This document shows positions 19,293-27,653 of a DNA stretch of 64,000 nucleotides, piece by piece. Origin of the DNA: CAUPWF01 sp964369755 (GTDB taxonomy: Bacteria > Bacillota > Clostridia > Lachnospirales > Lachnospiraceae); NCBI GenBank assembly GCA_964369755.1, contig CAYJFY010000005.1, positions 31,175 to 95,174 of the forward strand. The letters run 5' to 3'. Numbering within the stretch: the first letter of the stretch is position 1; every line of letters begins with the position of its first letter. Both the position numbers and the translations under genes were made by a program. The notes below the pieces were generated by a model, which was given only the letters and a program-made list of their open reading frames with translations, was not told the DNA's origin and searched no databases.

Positions 19293-21266
19293 CTACTTCT
19301 TCTCCTTCAGTTCTACAAATCCACCACCCAATTCCAAGTCTTCATCTGAGAATTCCTTCTTCCAATCCTCTTCGATCCCAGTCTCATAGGCAATATCCTC
19401 TTGTCTCAGATGATAGGTCGGCACAATCTTGTGCACAATCTCTTTCATCTTGTCACTCTCACCATAAGCCTCCTGATATAAGACACCCAGATCCTTGAGA
19501 AAATCATCGGCATCGAATTCAATCGGCTTCCCGATAAAGATCTGTTTATTCTCTGTACTCTGGAGCCCTTCTTCATTCATCAGAAGTTCTTCGTAGAGCT
19601 TCTCTCCTGGGCGAAGTCCTGTGAATTTAATCGCAATATCCTTCCCTAGGGTATAGCCTGATAGACGAATGAGGTTCTTCGCTAGGTCTAGAATCTTCAC
19701 GGGTTCTCCCATGTCTAGGACGAATATTTCTCCCCCCTCTGCTCGAGCTCCCGCCTGGAGCACGAGAGAAACTGCCTCTGATATGGTCATAAAATATCGG
19801 ATGATGTCAGGATGGGTCACCGTCACTGGTCCTCCCATCTCGATCTGGTTCTTGAACAATGGGATCACACTCCCATTACTTCCTAGAACATTGCCGAATC
19901 GCACCGCCACAAACTGGGTCTTGGAGCGTCTGCTGAACAACTGAACCACCATCTCACAGATTCGCTTGGATGCTCCCATAATATTCGTCGGGTTAACCGC
20001 CTTGTCCGTTGAGATCAATACGAATTTATCTGCACCGAATTTATCGGCTGCCATGGCTGTCTTGTACGTGCCGAACACATTGTTCTTAATGGCTTCGTTT
20101 GGACTACACTCCATGAGCGGAACATGTTTGTGTGCAGCTGCATGGTAGACGATATTCGGGCGATATTTGGCGAATACATCATTGACCTTTCTACCATTTC
20201 TCACCGAACCAATGAGTACCACGAGGTCTAGGTTTGGATACTTGTTCCTCAATTCTTGTTGGAGTTCATATGCGCTATTCTCATAGATATCTAGTACCAC
20301 TAATTTTCTCACACCATTGGCCGCAATCTGTCGACAGAGTTCGCTACCGATGCTTCCGCCTCCACCAGTCACGAGCACTACTTTGTCTGATACATAACGC
20401 CCCACTGTCTCTGTTGTAATCTTCGTAATTTCTCTTCCGAGCAAGTCCTCTATCTGTACCTGGCGAATCTTAGAGACACTCACATCTCCCTTTACTAACT
20501 GGTATACCCCAGGCAATATCTTCAATTCACATTCTGGAAATTTCTGACAGATCTCCACGATCTTCGCTAGCTCATCCTTTCGGATACTTGGCATAGCTAT
20601 AATGATTTCTGTAATCCCAAATTTCTCAACACATTCTACAATCCTGTCCCTGCCCCCGAATATCTTTACTCCATGGATATAGGTACCATGTTTCCTTTTA
20701 TCATCATCGATGACACAGCAGATTCTGGAATCCAGCATGCTACTGAGCTCTAATTCTTTCATCACTACATTACAGGCTTCTCCTGCGCCTATGATCATGG
20801 TATATCTCACATGACTTCCATGAGTCTGTCCCCGATAGATCAATCTTGCCAATCGATAGGTGAATCGACTGACACAAGTGAATAAGAATAGAAAAACTGG
20901 ATACATCAAGAAGAAACTCCTGAATACTGGATGATACCCTAGGTAAAATAGGGCAACATTAAGTATGGTGGAGCAGATACATGCCTCACCAATACTGATC
21001 AATTCCTTGATACTTGCGTATCTCCACAAACTACTATATAGACGAAACACCCAGAAGATAACCAATGTCCCTATAATGTTCGGGATCAAAAGTAGCTGGA
21101 TTGAGTCCGCATATCTCTCTGGAATGGTTGTGATATCTAGCTCAAACCTCACCCACAATGTCAGGAACGAACTGACAGCCACCACCAATATATCTAATAG
21201 AAGCAGAATGGCTTTCGTAACATGGGGAACATTCCATCTTCTCATCGTTCTAATAATTCGATCCAT
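19293..21266 (-). CDS. Membrane-bound nucleotide-sugar 4,6-dehydratase (CapD/WbpM/PglF type)
   Basis: 657 residues. Four N-terminal membrane helices (about 15-130) precede a CoA-binding-like Rossmann domain (150-270) and the catalytic SDR domain, with VLVTGGGGSIGSELCRQI near residue 290, YHAAAHKHVPLME, and STDKAVNPTNIMGASKRICE containing the active-site lysine. This is the full-length membrane form, as opposed to the short CapE at 26538-27590. It converts UDP-GlcNAc to UDP-4-keto-6-deoxy-GlcNAc at the membrane, an entry to UDP-QuiNAc, bacillosamine or related amino sugars. It is the second gene of the LCP-led unit and abuts the SDR-GT4 fusion, which would be the next enzyme. Confidence 0.92.
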   Translation of the reverse strand: MDRIIRTMRRWNVPHVTKAILLLLDILVVAVSSFLTLWVRFELDITTIPERYADSIQLLLIPNIIGTLVIFWVFRLYSSLWRYASIKELISIGEACICSTILNVALFYLGYHPVFRSFFLMYPVFLFLFTCVSRFTYRLARLIYRGQTHGSHVRYTMIIGAGEACNVVMKELELSSMLDSRICCVIDDDKRKHGTYIHGVKIFGGRDRIVECVEKFGITEIIIAMPSIRKDELAKIVEICQKFPECELKILPGVYQLVKGDVSVSKIRQVQIEDLLGREITKITTETVGRYVSDKVVLVTGGGGSIGSELCRQIAANGVRKLVVLDIYENSAYELQQELRNKYPNLDLVVLIGSVRNGRKVNDVFAKYRPNIVYHAAAHKHVPLMECSPNEAIKNNVFGTYKTAMAADKFGADKFVLISTDKAVNPTNIMGASKRICEMVVQLFSRRSKTQFVAVRFGNVLGSNGSVIPLFKNQIEMGGPVTVTHPDIIRYFMTISEAVSLVLQAGARAEGGEIFVLDMGEPVKILDLAKNLIRLSGYTLGKDIAIKFTGLRPGEKLYEELLMNEEGLQSTENKQIFIGKPIEFDADDFLKDLGVLYQEAYGESDKMKEIVHKIVPTYHLRQEDIAYETGIEEDWKKEFSDEDLELGGGFVELKEKK

Positions 21267-21287
21267 GTCATTTCCTCTCTATGGTTT

Positions 21288-22838
21288 CTATTCCGTCACC
21301 ACTGCAGTATCTTGAAATATCTCTCCTGCTCGAACGGTCTCTATTGCTTCATGTATATATTCTATCGATTCTTCATCTGGTTCTATAATAGATAGGGAAT
21401 TCCCTCTCAGTGAATAGCACTCTCTAGACCATGTTCCTGTTCCCTCTGCCGAGATGGATACGATGTCCCAGTCTATTCCCTCTTCCAACTGTAGTTTCAC
21501 CAATTCTTGGATATGCTCTTCTGGCATATCTGTCTGCATGTTCTCACTCACACTCGCAAGTAAGTCAAGTGCTCCTGTCAGAATCGCTGGTGATATCGCC
21601 TTATCTATCATTGCTTCTATGACAATCTGCTGATTCATTCCTCGTTGTAGGTCTCCCGATGGCACATTCTTCCGCTCTCGTGCAAATGACAAGGCTTCTT
21701 TGCCTGTGAGTGTATTCACTCCCTCTTGGAATCTCGTTCCATCAAACGCAGTGAAGCTGTAATCCGAATACACTTCCACACCTCCCAGCGCATTTACCAT
21801 CTCAACCACGGATGTAAAATTCACTCGAATGTAATAATCCACCTCTGTATCGTACAATGCTTCCATCGTATCAATGGATGCATCGATTCCATAAATCCCT
21901 GCATGAGTTAGTTTATCCTTGCTATCGCCTGATATACCCGGAATTTCAACAAAGTAATCCCTTGGTGTGGAAACCAATAGAACTTGCTGTGTCGTAGGAT
22001 TCACTGTTGCCAATATATTCACATCACTTCGACTCTTTTTCGTAATAGAACCATATACATCGATTCCACTGATATACACCGTGAAACTCTCGTCTTCCAC
22101 CTCTTCAACTGGTTCCACCACTGGTTCTTCTACCACGGGCTCCTCTTCGATCTCATAGGTATAGATGACCTTCGTAGATTCCACATACCCTGGGATATTC
22201 TCTTGCAATAGTTCGGCATATGCTTCGTTATATACTACCACATCCGTTTCTCCATTGAGTAGGGAATTCAATTGTTCCGCTAATCCCACATACTCCTGTC
22301 TTTGGAGGGTGCAGCCCATTTCATCCTCTAGATGTTTCATGGTGTCTGCTACTTCTTCCCCCATGGTTGCATACTGTACGCCAAATGTATATTCCGTCAC
22401 GTCCTCGAGGGTTTCTGCCGAGTCATTTGCCAGCACAACAACAACCATACTATCTACGGCAACTTCTTGCTCTGTAATCTGAGCAATCGCCTCGTTGGTT
22501 CGCATGACATAGAACCCTCCTACAAGGAGCGCAATCGTTATGACCGAGCTAAACCCTTTTACTAAGATGCCTTTTTTCTTCGAAAAATACTGTCCAACAA
22601 ATGGTAATACCCACAACACAATCAAAATCAGGCTGATTATGATGATGTAGTTCGTTGGTAAAATATTTAATTCTATAATCATATACGCAAAAAAGAACGT
22701 GGCAATTAGCTGAATCCCATTGATTCCGAATCCAATTCTTCGGCTTCTAGTATTCGACTTCGCTTCTTGCTGTTCGTTCTCTTCTTTATTCGCTATTTTT
22801 ATATCTTTTTCATCATTTGTATGTTCTTGCACTGCCAT
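21288..22838 (-). CDS. LytR-CpsA-Psr (LCP) family wall-polymer ligase
   Basis: 516 residues. A charged cytoplasmic head (1-35) is followed by three membrane helices (about 38-56, 62-82, 95-113) and an exported region. Residues 120-240 resemble a solute-binding-protein lobe, an extra seen in some clostridial LCP proteins. The LCP domain (about 245-405) has SRSDVNILATVN, STPRDYF, and FARERKNVPSGDLQRGMNQQ; these arginines and aspartates bind the lipid pyrophosphate in LCP enzymes. LCP proteins move undecaprenyl-linked glycopolymers onto peptidoglycan. AAGGAG lies six bases before the ATG and a clear promoter lies 58 bp upstream, so it leads the unit that runs to 9029. It is the only LCP gene in the window and may serve one or both exported polymers. 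Confidence 0.93.
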   Translation of the reverse strand: MAVQEHTNDEKDIKIANKEENEQQEAKSNTRSRRIGFGINGIQLIATFFFAYMIIELNILPTNYIIIISLILIVLWVLPFVGQYFSKKKGILVKGFSSVITIALLVGGFYVMRTNEAIAQITEQEVAVDSMVVVVLANDSAETLEDVTEYTFGVQYATMGEEVADTMKHLEDEMGCTLQRQEYVGLAEQLNSLLNGETDVVVYNEAYAELLQENIPGYVESTKVIYTYEIEEEPVVEEPVVEPVEEVEDESFTVYISGIDVYGSITKKSRSDVNILATVNPTTQQVLLVSTPRDYFVEIPGISGDSKDKLTHAGIYGIDASIDTMEALYDTEVDYYIRVNFTSVVEMVNALGGVEVYSDYSFTAFDGTRFQEGVNTLTGKEALSFARERKNVPSGDLQRGMNQQIVIEAMIDKAISPAILTGALDLLASVSENMQTDMPEEHIQELVKLQLEEGIDWDIVSISAEGTGTWSRECYSLRGNSLSIIEPDEESIEYIHEAIETVRAGEIFQDTAVVTE

Positions 22839-22895
22839 GAATCACTCCTTAAAACATGCTGATTTTATCTGCTCTTGTCATAACATATCTGCTGA

Positions 22896-22924
22896 ATTAT
22901 AGCATATTTTTGCTGTTGGTGCAA
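22896..22924 (-). promoter_or_regulatory. Sigma-A-type promoter for the LCP-to-mutase unit
   Basis: On the minus strand TTGCAC (22919-22924), a 17-base spacer and TATAAT (22896-22901) lie in the 114-bp gap upstream of the LCP gene. No convincing terminator for the preceding WbuB-like gene is visible, so read-through from upstream is possible. Confidence 0.75.
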
Positions 22925-22952
22925 GTTTTGCGATTCATCTCTGATTATCGGA

Positions 22953-24212
22953 TTATTTTAGGATGAACTCTTTTAGCTCTTGTAATAATTTATCACGCTT
23001 GTAATGTGTTTCGTAATATCTGTAAGAAGCCTCACCCATCGCTCTTCTCTGTTCTTCTGGCATCTTCGCTAGGCGAACCATATTCTCTGCCAGTGTGCTC
23101 GCATCTCTTGCAGGACTGACCAGGGCTCCTTCGCTTTCTCTTGCAGCCACTGCACCTTCTCCATTGATTGAGACTAAGAGTGGCTTTGCTGTTGCCATAC
23201 AGGATGCGAGTTTGGCTGGCACTGTCAATCCCAGGTCTGGACTATCTGACAAGCTCACAAGCAATGCATCCACCGCTCCACTCAAGGCTGGAATCCGCTC
23301 TGGAGACACCGAGCCGTAGAATCTTACACAATCCGTGACTCCCTGCTCGTTTGTCATCTGTACTAACTCTGCTTTGCTCATTCCATCTCCGACCAATAAC
23401 AGTTCTATCGGTGGCAATTCCTCGCCCCCTTCGACACGGTTCTCTTGGATCTGTTTCATCGCCAGAATCGCTGTATCTAAGCTTTGTGCTGGTGAGAAAT
23501 TCCCAGCAAACATAATCGTAAACTTCTCTTTATTCTCTTCTTTCAACGCCTCATCACAGGCTGGTTGTGCATAAAAATCTTCACAGTACTGCGGAATGAT
23601 CGCATAGCGTTTCTCCTGTTCAACATTCCCTCTTGCATTTTTTTTGCCTACTCGCTCTATCAACCGTTCCTCAAGACCCTTACTCATCGCAATCAGACGG
23701 TCCGAACGCCTATAATGCCAATCGGATACTCTGCTTGCTATGCTGCGCATGAATTGATTCTTGATATCGAGCACGGAATACAAATTCTCTGGCCATATAT
23801 CCAGTACATAATTTGTCAAAGGCACCTTGAACTTGCGCGAAGCTAGAATTGCAGGAAAGCTCATCAACACAGGACTTGTGTTATAGCAGAGAATCGCATC
23901 ATAATCTCCCGACAACCGATGCAAGGCCAAGCTAGCTGTAATCGGGTAAGATATATAATTCAAGAAAATACGCACAGATGTATTACCTTTGCGTGGAATT
24001 TCTTTCACTCGATAGATTCTAGCACCGTGATAGTCTTCTTGCCACGGTCCTTTCTCACTATAGCCCGCAAACCACTCTCCCTTTGGATAATTCGGCAGAC
24101 CACAGAGTACATCTACCGATACCCCCTCGTCCAACAGACCTTGCACGATATCATTAATCCGGAAGTTTTCTGGCCAAAAATGTTGGCTTACAATTAGTAT
24201 CTTTTTGCTCAT
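22953..24212 (-). CDS. wbuB: GT4 glycosyltransferase, WbuB-like (probable FucNAc transferase)
   Basis: 419 residues. A GT4/GT-B enzyme: the N-terminal ILIVSQHFWPENFRINDI and CGLPNYPKG are characteristic of the WbuB group, and the C-terminal nucleotide domain has MFAGNFSPAQSLD followed by LLVGDGMSK. The usual E-x7-E acids are less plain here than in the other GT4 proteins (VPAKLASCMATAKP replaces the common EAMA loop), as is normal in this subgroup. Its start abuts the capG stop. The order capE-capF-capG-wbuB matches fnlA-fnlB-fnlC-wbuB of E. coli O26, where WbuB is taken to transfer L-FucNAc. The assignment to FucNAc is by homology of order and family, not by residues. Confidence 0.88.
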   Translation of the reverse strand: MSKKILIVSQHFWPENFRINDIVQGLLDEGVSVDVLCGLPNYPKGEWFAGYSEKGPWQEDYHGARIYRVKEIPRKGNTSVRIFLNYISYPITASLALHRLSGDYDAILCYNTSPVLMSFPAILASRKFKVPLTNYVLDIWPENLYSVLDIKNQFMRSIASRVSDWHYRRSDRLIAMSKGLEERLIERVGKKNARGNVEQEKRYAIIPQYCEDFYAQPACDEALKEENKEKFTIMFAGNFSPAQSLDTAILAMKQIQENRVEGGEELPPIELLLVGDGMSKAELVQMTNEQGVTDCVRFYGSVSPERIPALSGAVDALLVSLSDSPDLGLTVPAKLASCMATAKPLLVSINGEGAVAARESEGALVSPARDASTLAENMVRLAKMPEEQRRAMGEASYRYYETHYKRDKLLQELKEFILK

Positions 24213-25352
24213 TTAGTTTTTTCTCCACACCATCTTATTCACGACGCTTGTATAGCTTTGTATCAGCTTCACAACTTTCATAGACACATCTTCTGTGTAA
24301 TGAGGCACTGGAATACCGTAGTCTCCATTCTCATTCATAGCAACAGCTGTCTCCACTGCTTGTGCAACCCCATCTCCTGCTATCCCTGCCAATACAAAAC
24401 AACCTTTGTCCAATGCTTCTGGGCGTTCTGTTGATGTTCGTATGCACACCGCTGGGAACGGTTTGCCAACACTCGTGAAGAAACTGCTCTCTTCTGGAAG
24501 TGTTCCCGAATCGGATATCACGCAATATGCGTTCATCTGTAAATGGTTATAATCATGGAATCCAAGTGGTTCATGCAGATGAATCCGCTCATCCAATTGG
24601 AACCCTCGCATCTCTAGGTATTTCTTGCTGCGTGGATGGCACGAATATAAGATCGGCATGTCATAAGTCTTCGCCAAATAATTTATGCTTGTAAATAAAT
24701 CAGTGAAGTTCTCTTCTGTATCGATATTTTCTTCTCTATGTGCCGAAAGCAACATGTATTTCTGTGGTTCTAGCTTGAGTTTCTCTAGAATATCAGACTT
24801 TTCAATGCCGTCTATATTTGCTCGCAGAACTTCTGCCATCGGGCTTCCTGTCACATAGGTTCTTTCCTTCGCTGTTCCTTCGCTGTTCAGGTAGCGACGT
24901 GCATGCTCAGAATAGCAGAGATTCACATCTGCTATATGGTCTACGATTCTACGATTGGTCTCCTCTGGTAAGCACTCATCAAAACAACGATTCCCAGCTT
25001 CCATGTGAAAAATCGGTATATGTAGTCGTTTTGCACTTATTGCCGAGAGGCAACTATTGGTATCGCCTAGAATGAGTAGGGCATCTGGTTTTTGTTCCAC
25101 CATAAGCGAATAGCTTTTCGCAATGATATTTCCGATCGTCTCCCCTAGATCAGCTCCTACTGCCCCTAGATAAAAATCAGGTGCACGCAATCCCAGATCA
25201 TCGAAGAATACTTGATTTAAATTATAATCGTAGTTTTGTCCTGTATGTACCAAGATTTGTTCAAAATACGTATCGCATTTTTTTATCGTTGCGGAAAGTC
25301 GTATAATCTCTGGTCTTGTTCCGACAATTGTCATCAGTTTTAGTTTCGGCAT
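24213..25352 (-). CDS. capG: UDP-N-acetylglucosamine 2-epimerase-type enzyme (CapG/FnlC)
   Basis: 379 residues. WecB-family signatures: TIVGTRPEIIRLS at the N-terminus, HTGQNYDYNLNQVFF, LILGDTNSCLSA, HMEAGNRCFD, EETNRRIVDHIAD, LLSAHREENID and ESSFFTSVGKPF. The family moves configuration at C2 of UDP-HexNAc. Its place right after capE and capF points to the last step of UDP-L-FucNAc synthesis (UDP-L-PneNAc to UDP-L-FucNAc, the CapG/FnlC reaction) and not to ManNAc supply; this choice is from context. GGGAG lies upstream of the ATG. Confidence 0.93.
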   Translation of the reverse strand: MPKLKLMTIVGTRPEIIRLSATIKKCDTYFEQILVHTGQNYDYNLNQVFFDDLGLRAPDFYLGAVGADLGETIGNIIAKSYSLMVEQKPDALLILGDTNSCLSAISAKRLHIPIFHMEAGNRCFDECLPEETNRRIVDHIADVNLCYSEHARRYLNSEGTAKERTYVTGSPMAEVLRANIDGIEKSDILEKLKLEPQKYMLLSAHREENIDTEENFTDLFTSINYLAKTYDMPILYSCHPRSKKYLEMRGFQLDERIHLHEPLGFHDYNHLQMNAYCVISDSGTLPEESSFFTSVGKPFPAVCIRTSTERPEALDKGCFVLAGIAGDGVAQAVETAVAMNENGDYGIPVPHYTEDVSMKVVKLIQSYTSVVNKMVWRKN

Positions 25353-25389
25353 AATTTCTCCCTGTCTTTGTTCTTGCTTTGAATTCGAA

Positions 25390-26526
25390 TCACACTTCTA
25401 GTGGGTATGTATCTGGATGATTTGGGTCGAAGCATTCGTTTACCCACATGAATACGGCTGCATCGACTGTTCCTGTGTTTTGTATATTATGTGTATACCC
25501 TGGTGGAATATCGATCACTTCCATTTTCTCACCACTGGTTGTGTATGTTATGATTTCATCGCTATCTATCTTTCGCAAGCGAGTCGTGCATTCCCCGGAA
25601 ACAACGAGGTACTTCTCTGTCTTGGTATTATGCCAGTGATTCCCCTTGGTTATGCCTGGTTTGATAATGTTTACGCTGCTTTGTCCTCGTTCTTCACTGC
25701 GCAGTATCTCAGTAAAACTCCCTCGATGATCTGCGTGTGTCACGAGCGGATATGCGAATGCGTCTTGTGGCAAATACGACAGATAGGTGCTGTATAGTTT
25801 CTTTTCCAACGAATCTTCTGATAACTGCGGTGTTTGGAGTGTATTTCTACCATCTACAAATCCTTGAATTGTATCCGCCAGTTCCCCTAAGGTAATCTCA
25901 TGTACCGGTCGCACATAGCACAGAGGACACTCCCCAGAATCTTGTATCACTTCTCCATGAAATGTTTCTATGATACACTTCACTACGTCATCGATATAAA
26001 CAATCGGAAAACTATAAGTTCTATCTCTAACTTCTATCGGCAACCCGTTTGCAATATTGTGACAAAACGTGGCCACCACGCTATTGTAATTTGGTTTACA
26101 CCACTTTCCAAAGACTCCAGGTAAGCGGAAGATATAAACGGGCGAATTGTTCTTCTTCTCATGTTGTCTAATCGCTTCTTCTGCTGCTCGCTTACTCTTG
26201 CCGTAATCGTTATCCAACTCTGCCTGCACACTGCTCGTAACCAGAATCGGCGCCTTATTCTCTGCTGCTTGCATCGCTTCTAGCAGCTGTTCTGTCAATC
26301 CTGTATTTCCGCTATAGAATTCTTCTACATCTTTGGGGCGATTTACCCCCGCTAGATGAATCACAAATTCCGCCCTTTGCGCATACTCACTTAGGGTTTC
26401 CATCGTATCATCGATATCAAAACATAATAAATTCTCATACTCTAGAGCCTTTAGGTTTTGCACAAGATTTTTCCCAACAAAACCATTAGCACCTGTGATC
26501 AAAATTGGTGATTTTTTTTCCAACAT
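25390..26526 (-). CDS. capF: UDP-2-acetamido-2,6-dideoxy-hexulose reductase CapF (SDR + cupin)
   Basis: 378 residues, two domains. Residues 1-245 are an SDR: ILITGANGFVGKNLV and catalytic DYGKSKRAAE. Residues 260-375 are a cupin with GITKGNHWHNTKTEKYLVV; the HWH and E are the zinc-site residues of CapF. This two-domain arrangement is diagnostic of CapF/FnlB/WbjC, in which the cupin performs C3 epimerisation and the SDR an NADPH reduction to give UDP-N-acetyl-L-pneumosamine. It lies 11 bp after capE and 37 bp before capG. TAAGGGAGTGG precedes the ATG. Confidence 0.95.
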   Translation of the reverse strand: MLEKKSPILITGANGFVGKNLVQNLKALEYENLLCFDIDDTMETLSEYAQRAEFVIHLAGVNRPKDVEEFYSGNTGLTEQLLEAMQAAENKAPILVTSSVQAELDNDYGKSKRAAEEAIRQHEKKNNSPVYIFRLPGVFGKWCKPNYNSVVATFCHNIANGLPIEVRDRTYSFPIVYIDDVVKCIIETFHGEVIQDSGECPLCYVRPVHEITLGELADTIQGFVDGRNTLQTPQLSEDSLEKKLYSTYLSYLPQDAFAYPLVTHADHRGSFTEILRSEERGQSSVNIIKPGITKGNHWHNTKTEKYLVVSGECTTRLRKIDSDEIITYTTSGEKMEVIDIPPGYTHNIQNTGTVDAAVFMWVNECFDPNHPDTYPLEV

Positions 26527-26537
26527 AAGCCACTCCC

Positions 26538-27590
26538 TTAGTTCTTATCCCAGTTTTTTATTTCGTTTTGGATGTAATCTGTTGTCTTAATCTTCGCTAC
26601 GGTCTCTTCCACATTCAATCGCTGGGTGTTATGACTCGTATATTCCTCATCCACTTGTGTTTCCACTTCACCTTGTACCACGAATTTATCATAGTTCAAG
26701 TCACGATTATCGGCTGCAACGCGGTAATAATTCCCCATATCTTCGCTGCGCACTCGCTCTTCTTTTGTCATCAAAGTTTCATATAGTTTTTCGCCATGAC
26801 GAGTCCCTATGATGTTCGTACCTGTATCACCAAATATGCTTTGTACCGCCTTGGCCAAATCGCCAATCGTAGATGCATCTGATTTCTGGATAAACAAGTC
26901 CCCTGGGCGTCCATGTTCAAACGCGAACATAACAAGCGATACTGCTTCGTCCAGATTCATTAGAAATCTTGTCATATCTGGGTCCGTGATTGTAATTGGT
27001 TTCCCTGCACGTATCTGTTCCACAAAAAGCGGGATAACAGAACCACGACTCGCCATAACATTGCCATATCTTGTGCAGCAAATCACAGTATCTCCCGTCT
27101 CAGCGGCAACGCGTGCATTTGCTGTCACCACGTGTTCCATCATCGCCTTTGATATCCCCATTGCGTTAATCGGATATGCTGCTTTATCTGTAGAAAGGCA
27201 GACAACATTCTTCACTTTTGCCTTGATCGCTGCACGCAAGACATTATCGGTTCCCATAATATTCGTACGAACCGCTTCCATTGGGAAGAATTCGCAACTT
27301 GGCACCTGTTTTAGTGCCGCAGCATGGAAGATATAATCCACTCCCACGATAGAATCCTCAACGGATTTTGAATCCCGAATATCCCCGATATAGAACTTCA
27401 CCTTCGAAGCATACTCTGGTGTTTCCGCCTGTAATTGATGGCGCATATCGTCTTGTTTTTTCTCATCGCGTGAAAAAATACGTATTTCTCCTATATCGCT
27501 CTTCAAAAAATGTTTTAATACTGTATGTCCAAAACTTCCTGTACCACCTGTAATCATCAATGTTTTTCCTGTAAACAAAGAATTTGTCAT
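26538..27590 (-). CDS. capE: UDP-GlcNAc 4,6-dehydratase/5-epimerase CapE
   Basis: 350 residues, soluble SDR. LMITGGTGSFGHTVL is the NAD loop; YIFHAAALKQVPSCE and STDKAAYPINAMGISKAMMEH place it in the short FlaA1/CapE/WbjB group, with Met in place of the usual catalytic Tyr before GISK. It performs the first step of UDP-L-FucNAc synthesis. The reading frame is open 13 codons further up, but GGAGG lies eight bases before the ATG at 27590 and homologues begin with this length, so that start is used. capF follows in the same unit. It has no membrane helices, unlike the long dehydratase at 19293-21266, so the locus has two 4,6-dehydratases for two amino-sugar branches. Confidence 0.94.
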   Translation of the reverse strand: MTNSLFTGKTLMITGGTGSFGHTVLKHFLKSDIGEIRIFSRDEKKQDDMRHQLQAETPEYASKVKFYIGDIRDSKSVEDSIVGVDYIFHAAALKQVPSCEFFPMEAVRTNIMGTDNVLRAAIKAKVKNVVCLSTDKAAYPINAMGISKAMMEHVVTANARVAAETGDTVICCTRYGNVMASRGSVIPLFVEQIRAGKPITITDPDMTRFLMNLDEAVSLVMFAFEHGRPGDLFIQKSDASTIGDLAKAVQSIFGDTGTNIIGTRHGEKLYETLMTKEERVRSEDMGNYYRVAADNRDLNYDKFVVQGEVETQVDEEYTSHNTQRLNVEETVAKIKTTDYIQNEIKNWDKN

Positions 27591-27653
27591 GAAAAATTCC
27601 TCCATCCATTTATCGTCTATGTGCTGCATATTCCAAATTTAATATTCTAAAAT

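Noticed and set aside
26809..27336. 175-residue plus-strand open frame
   Set aside because: Fully antisense to capE, with no ribosome site or promoter and no protein-like motif; it follows from the codon use of the real gene.
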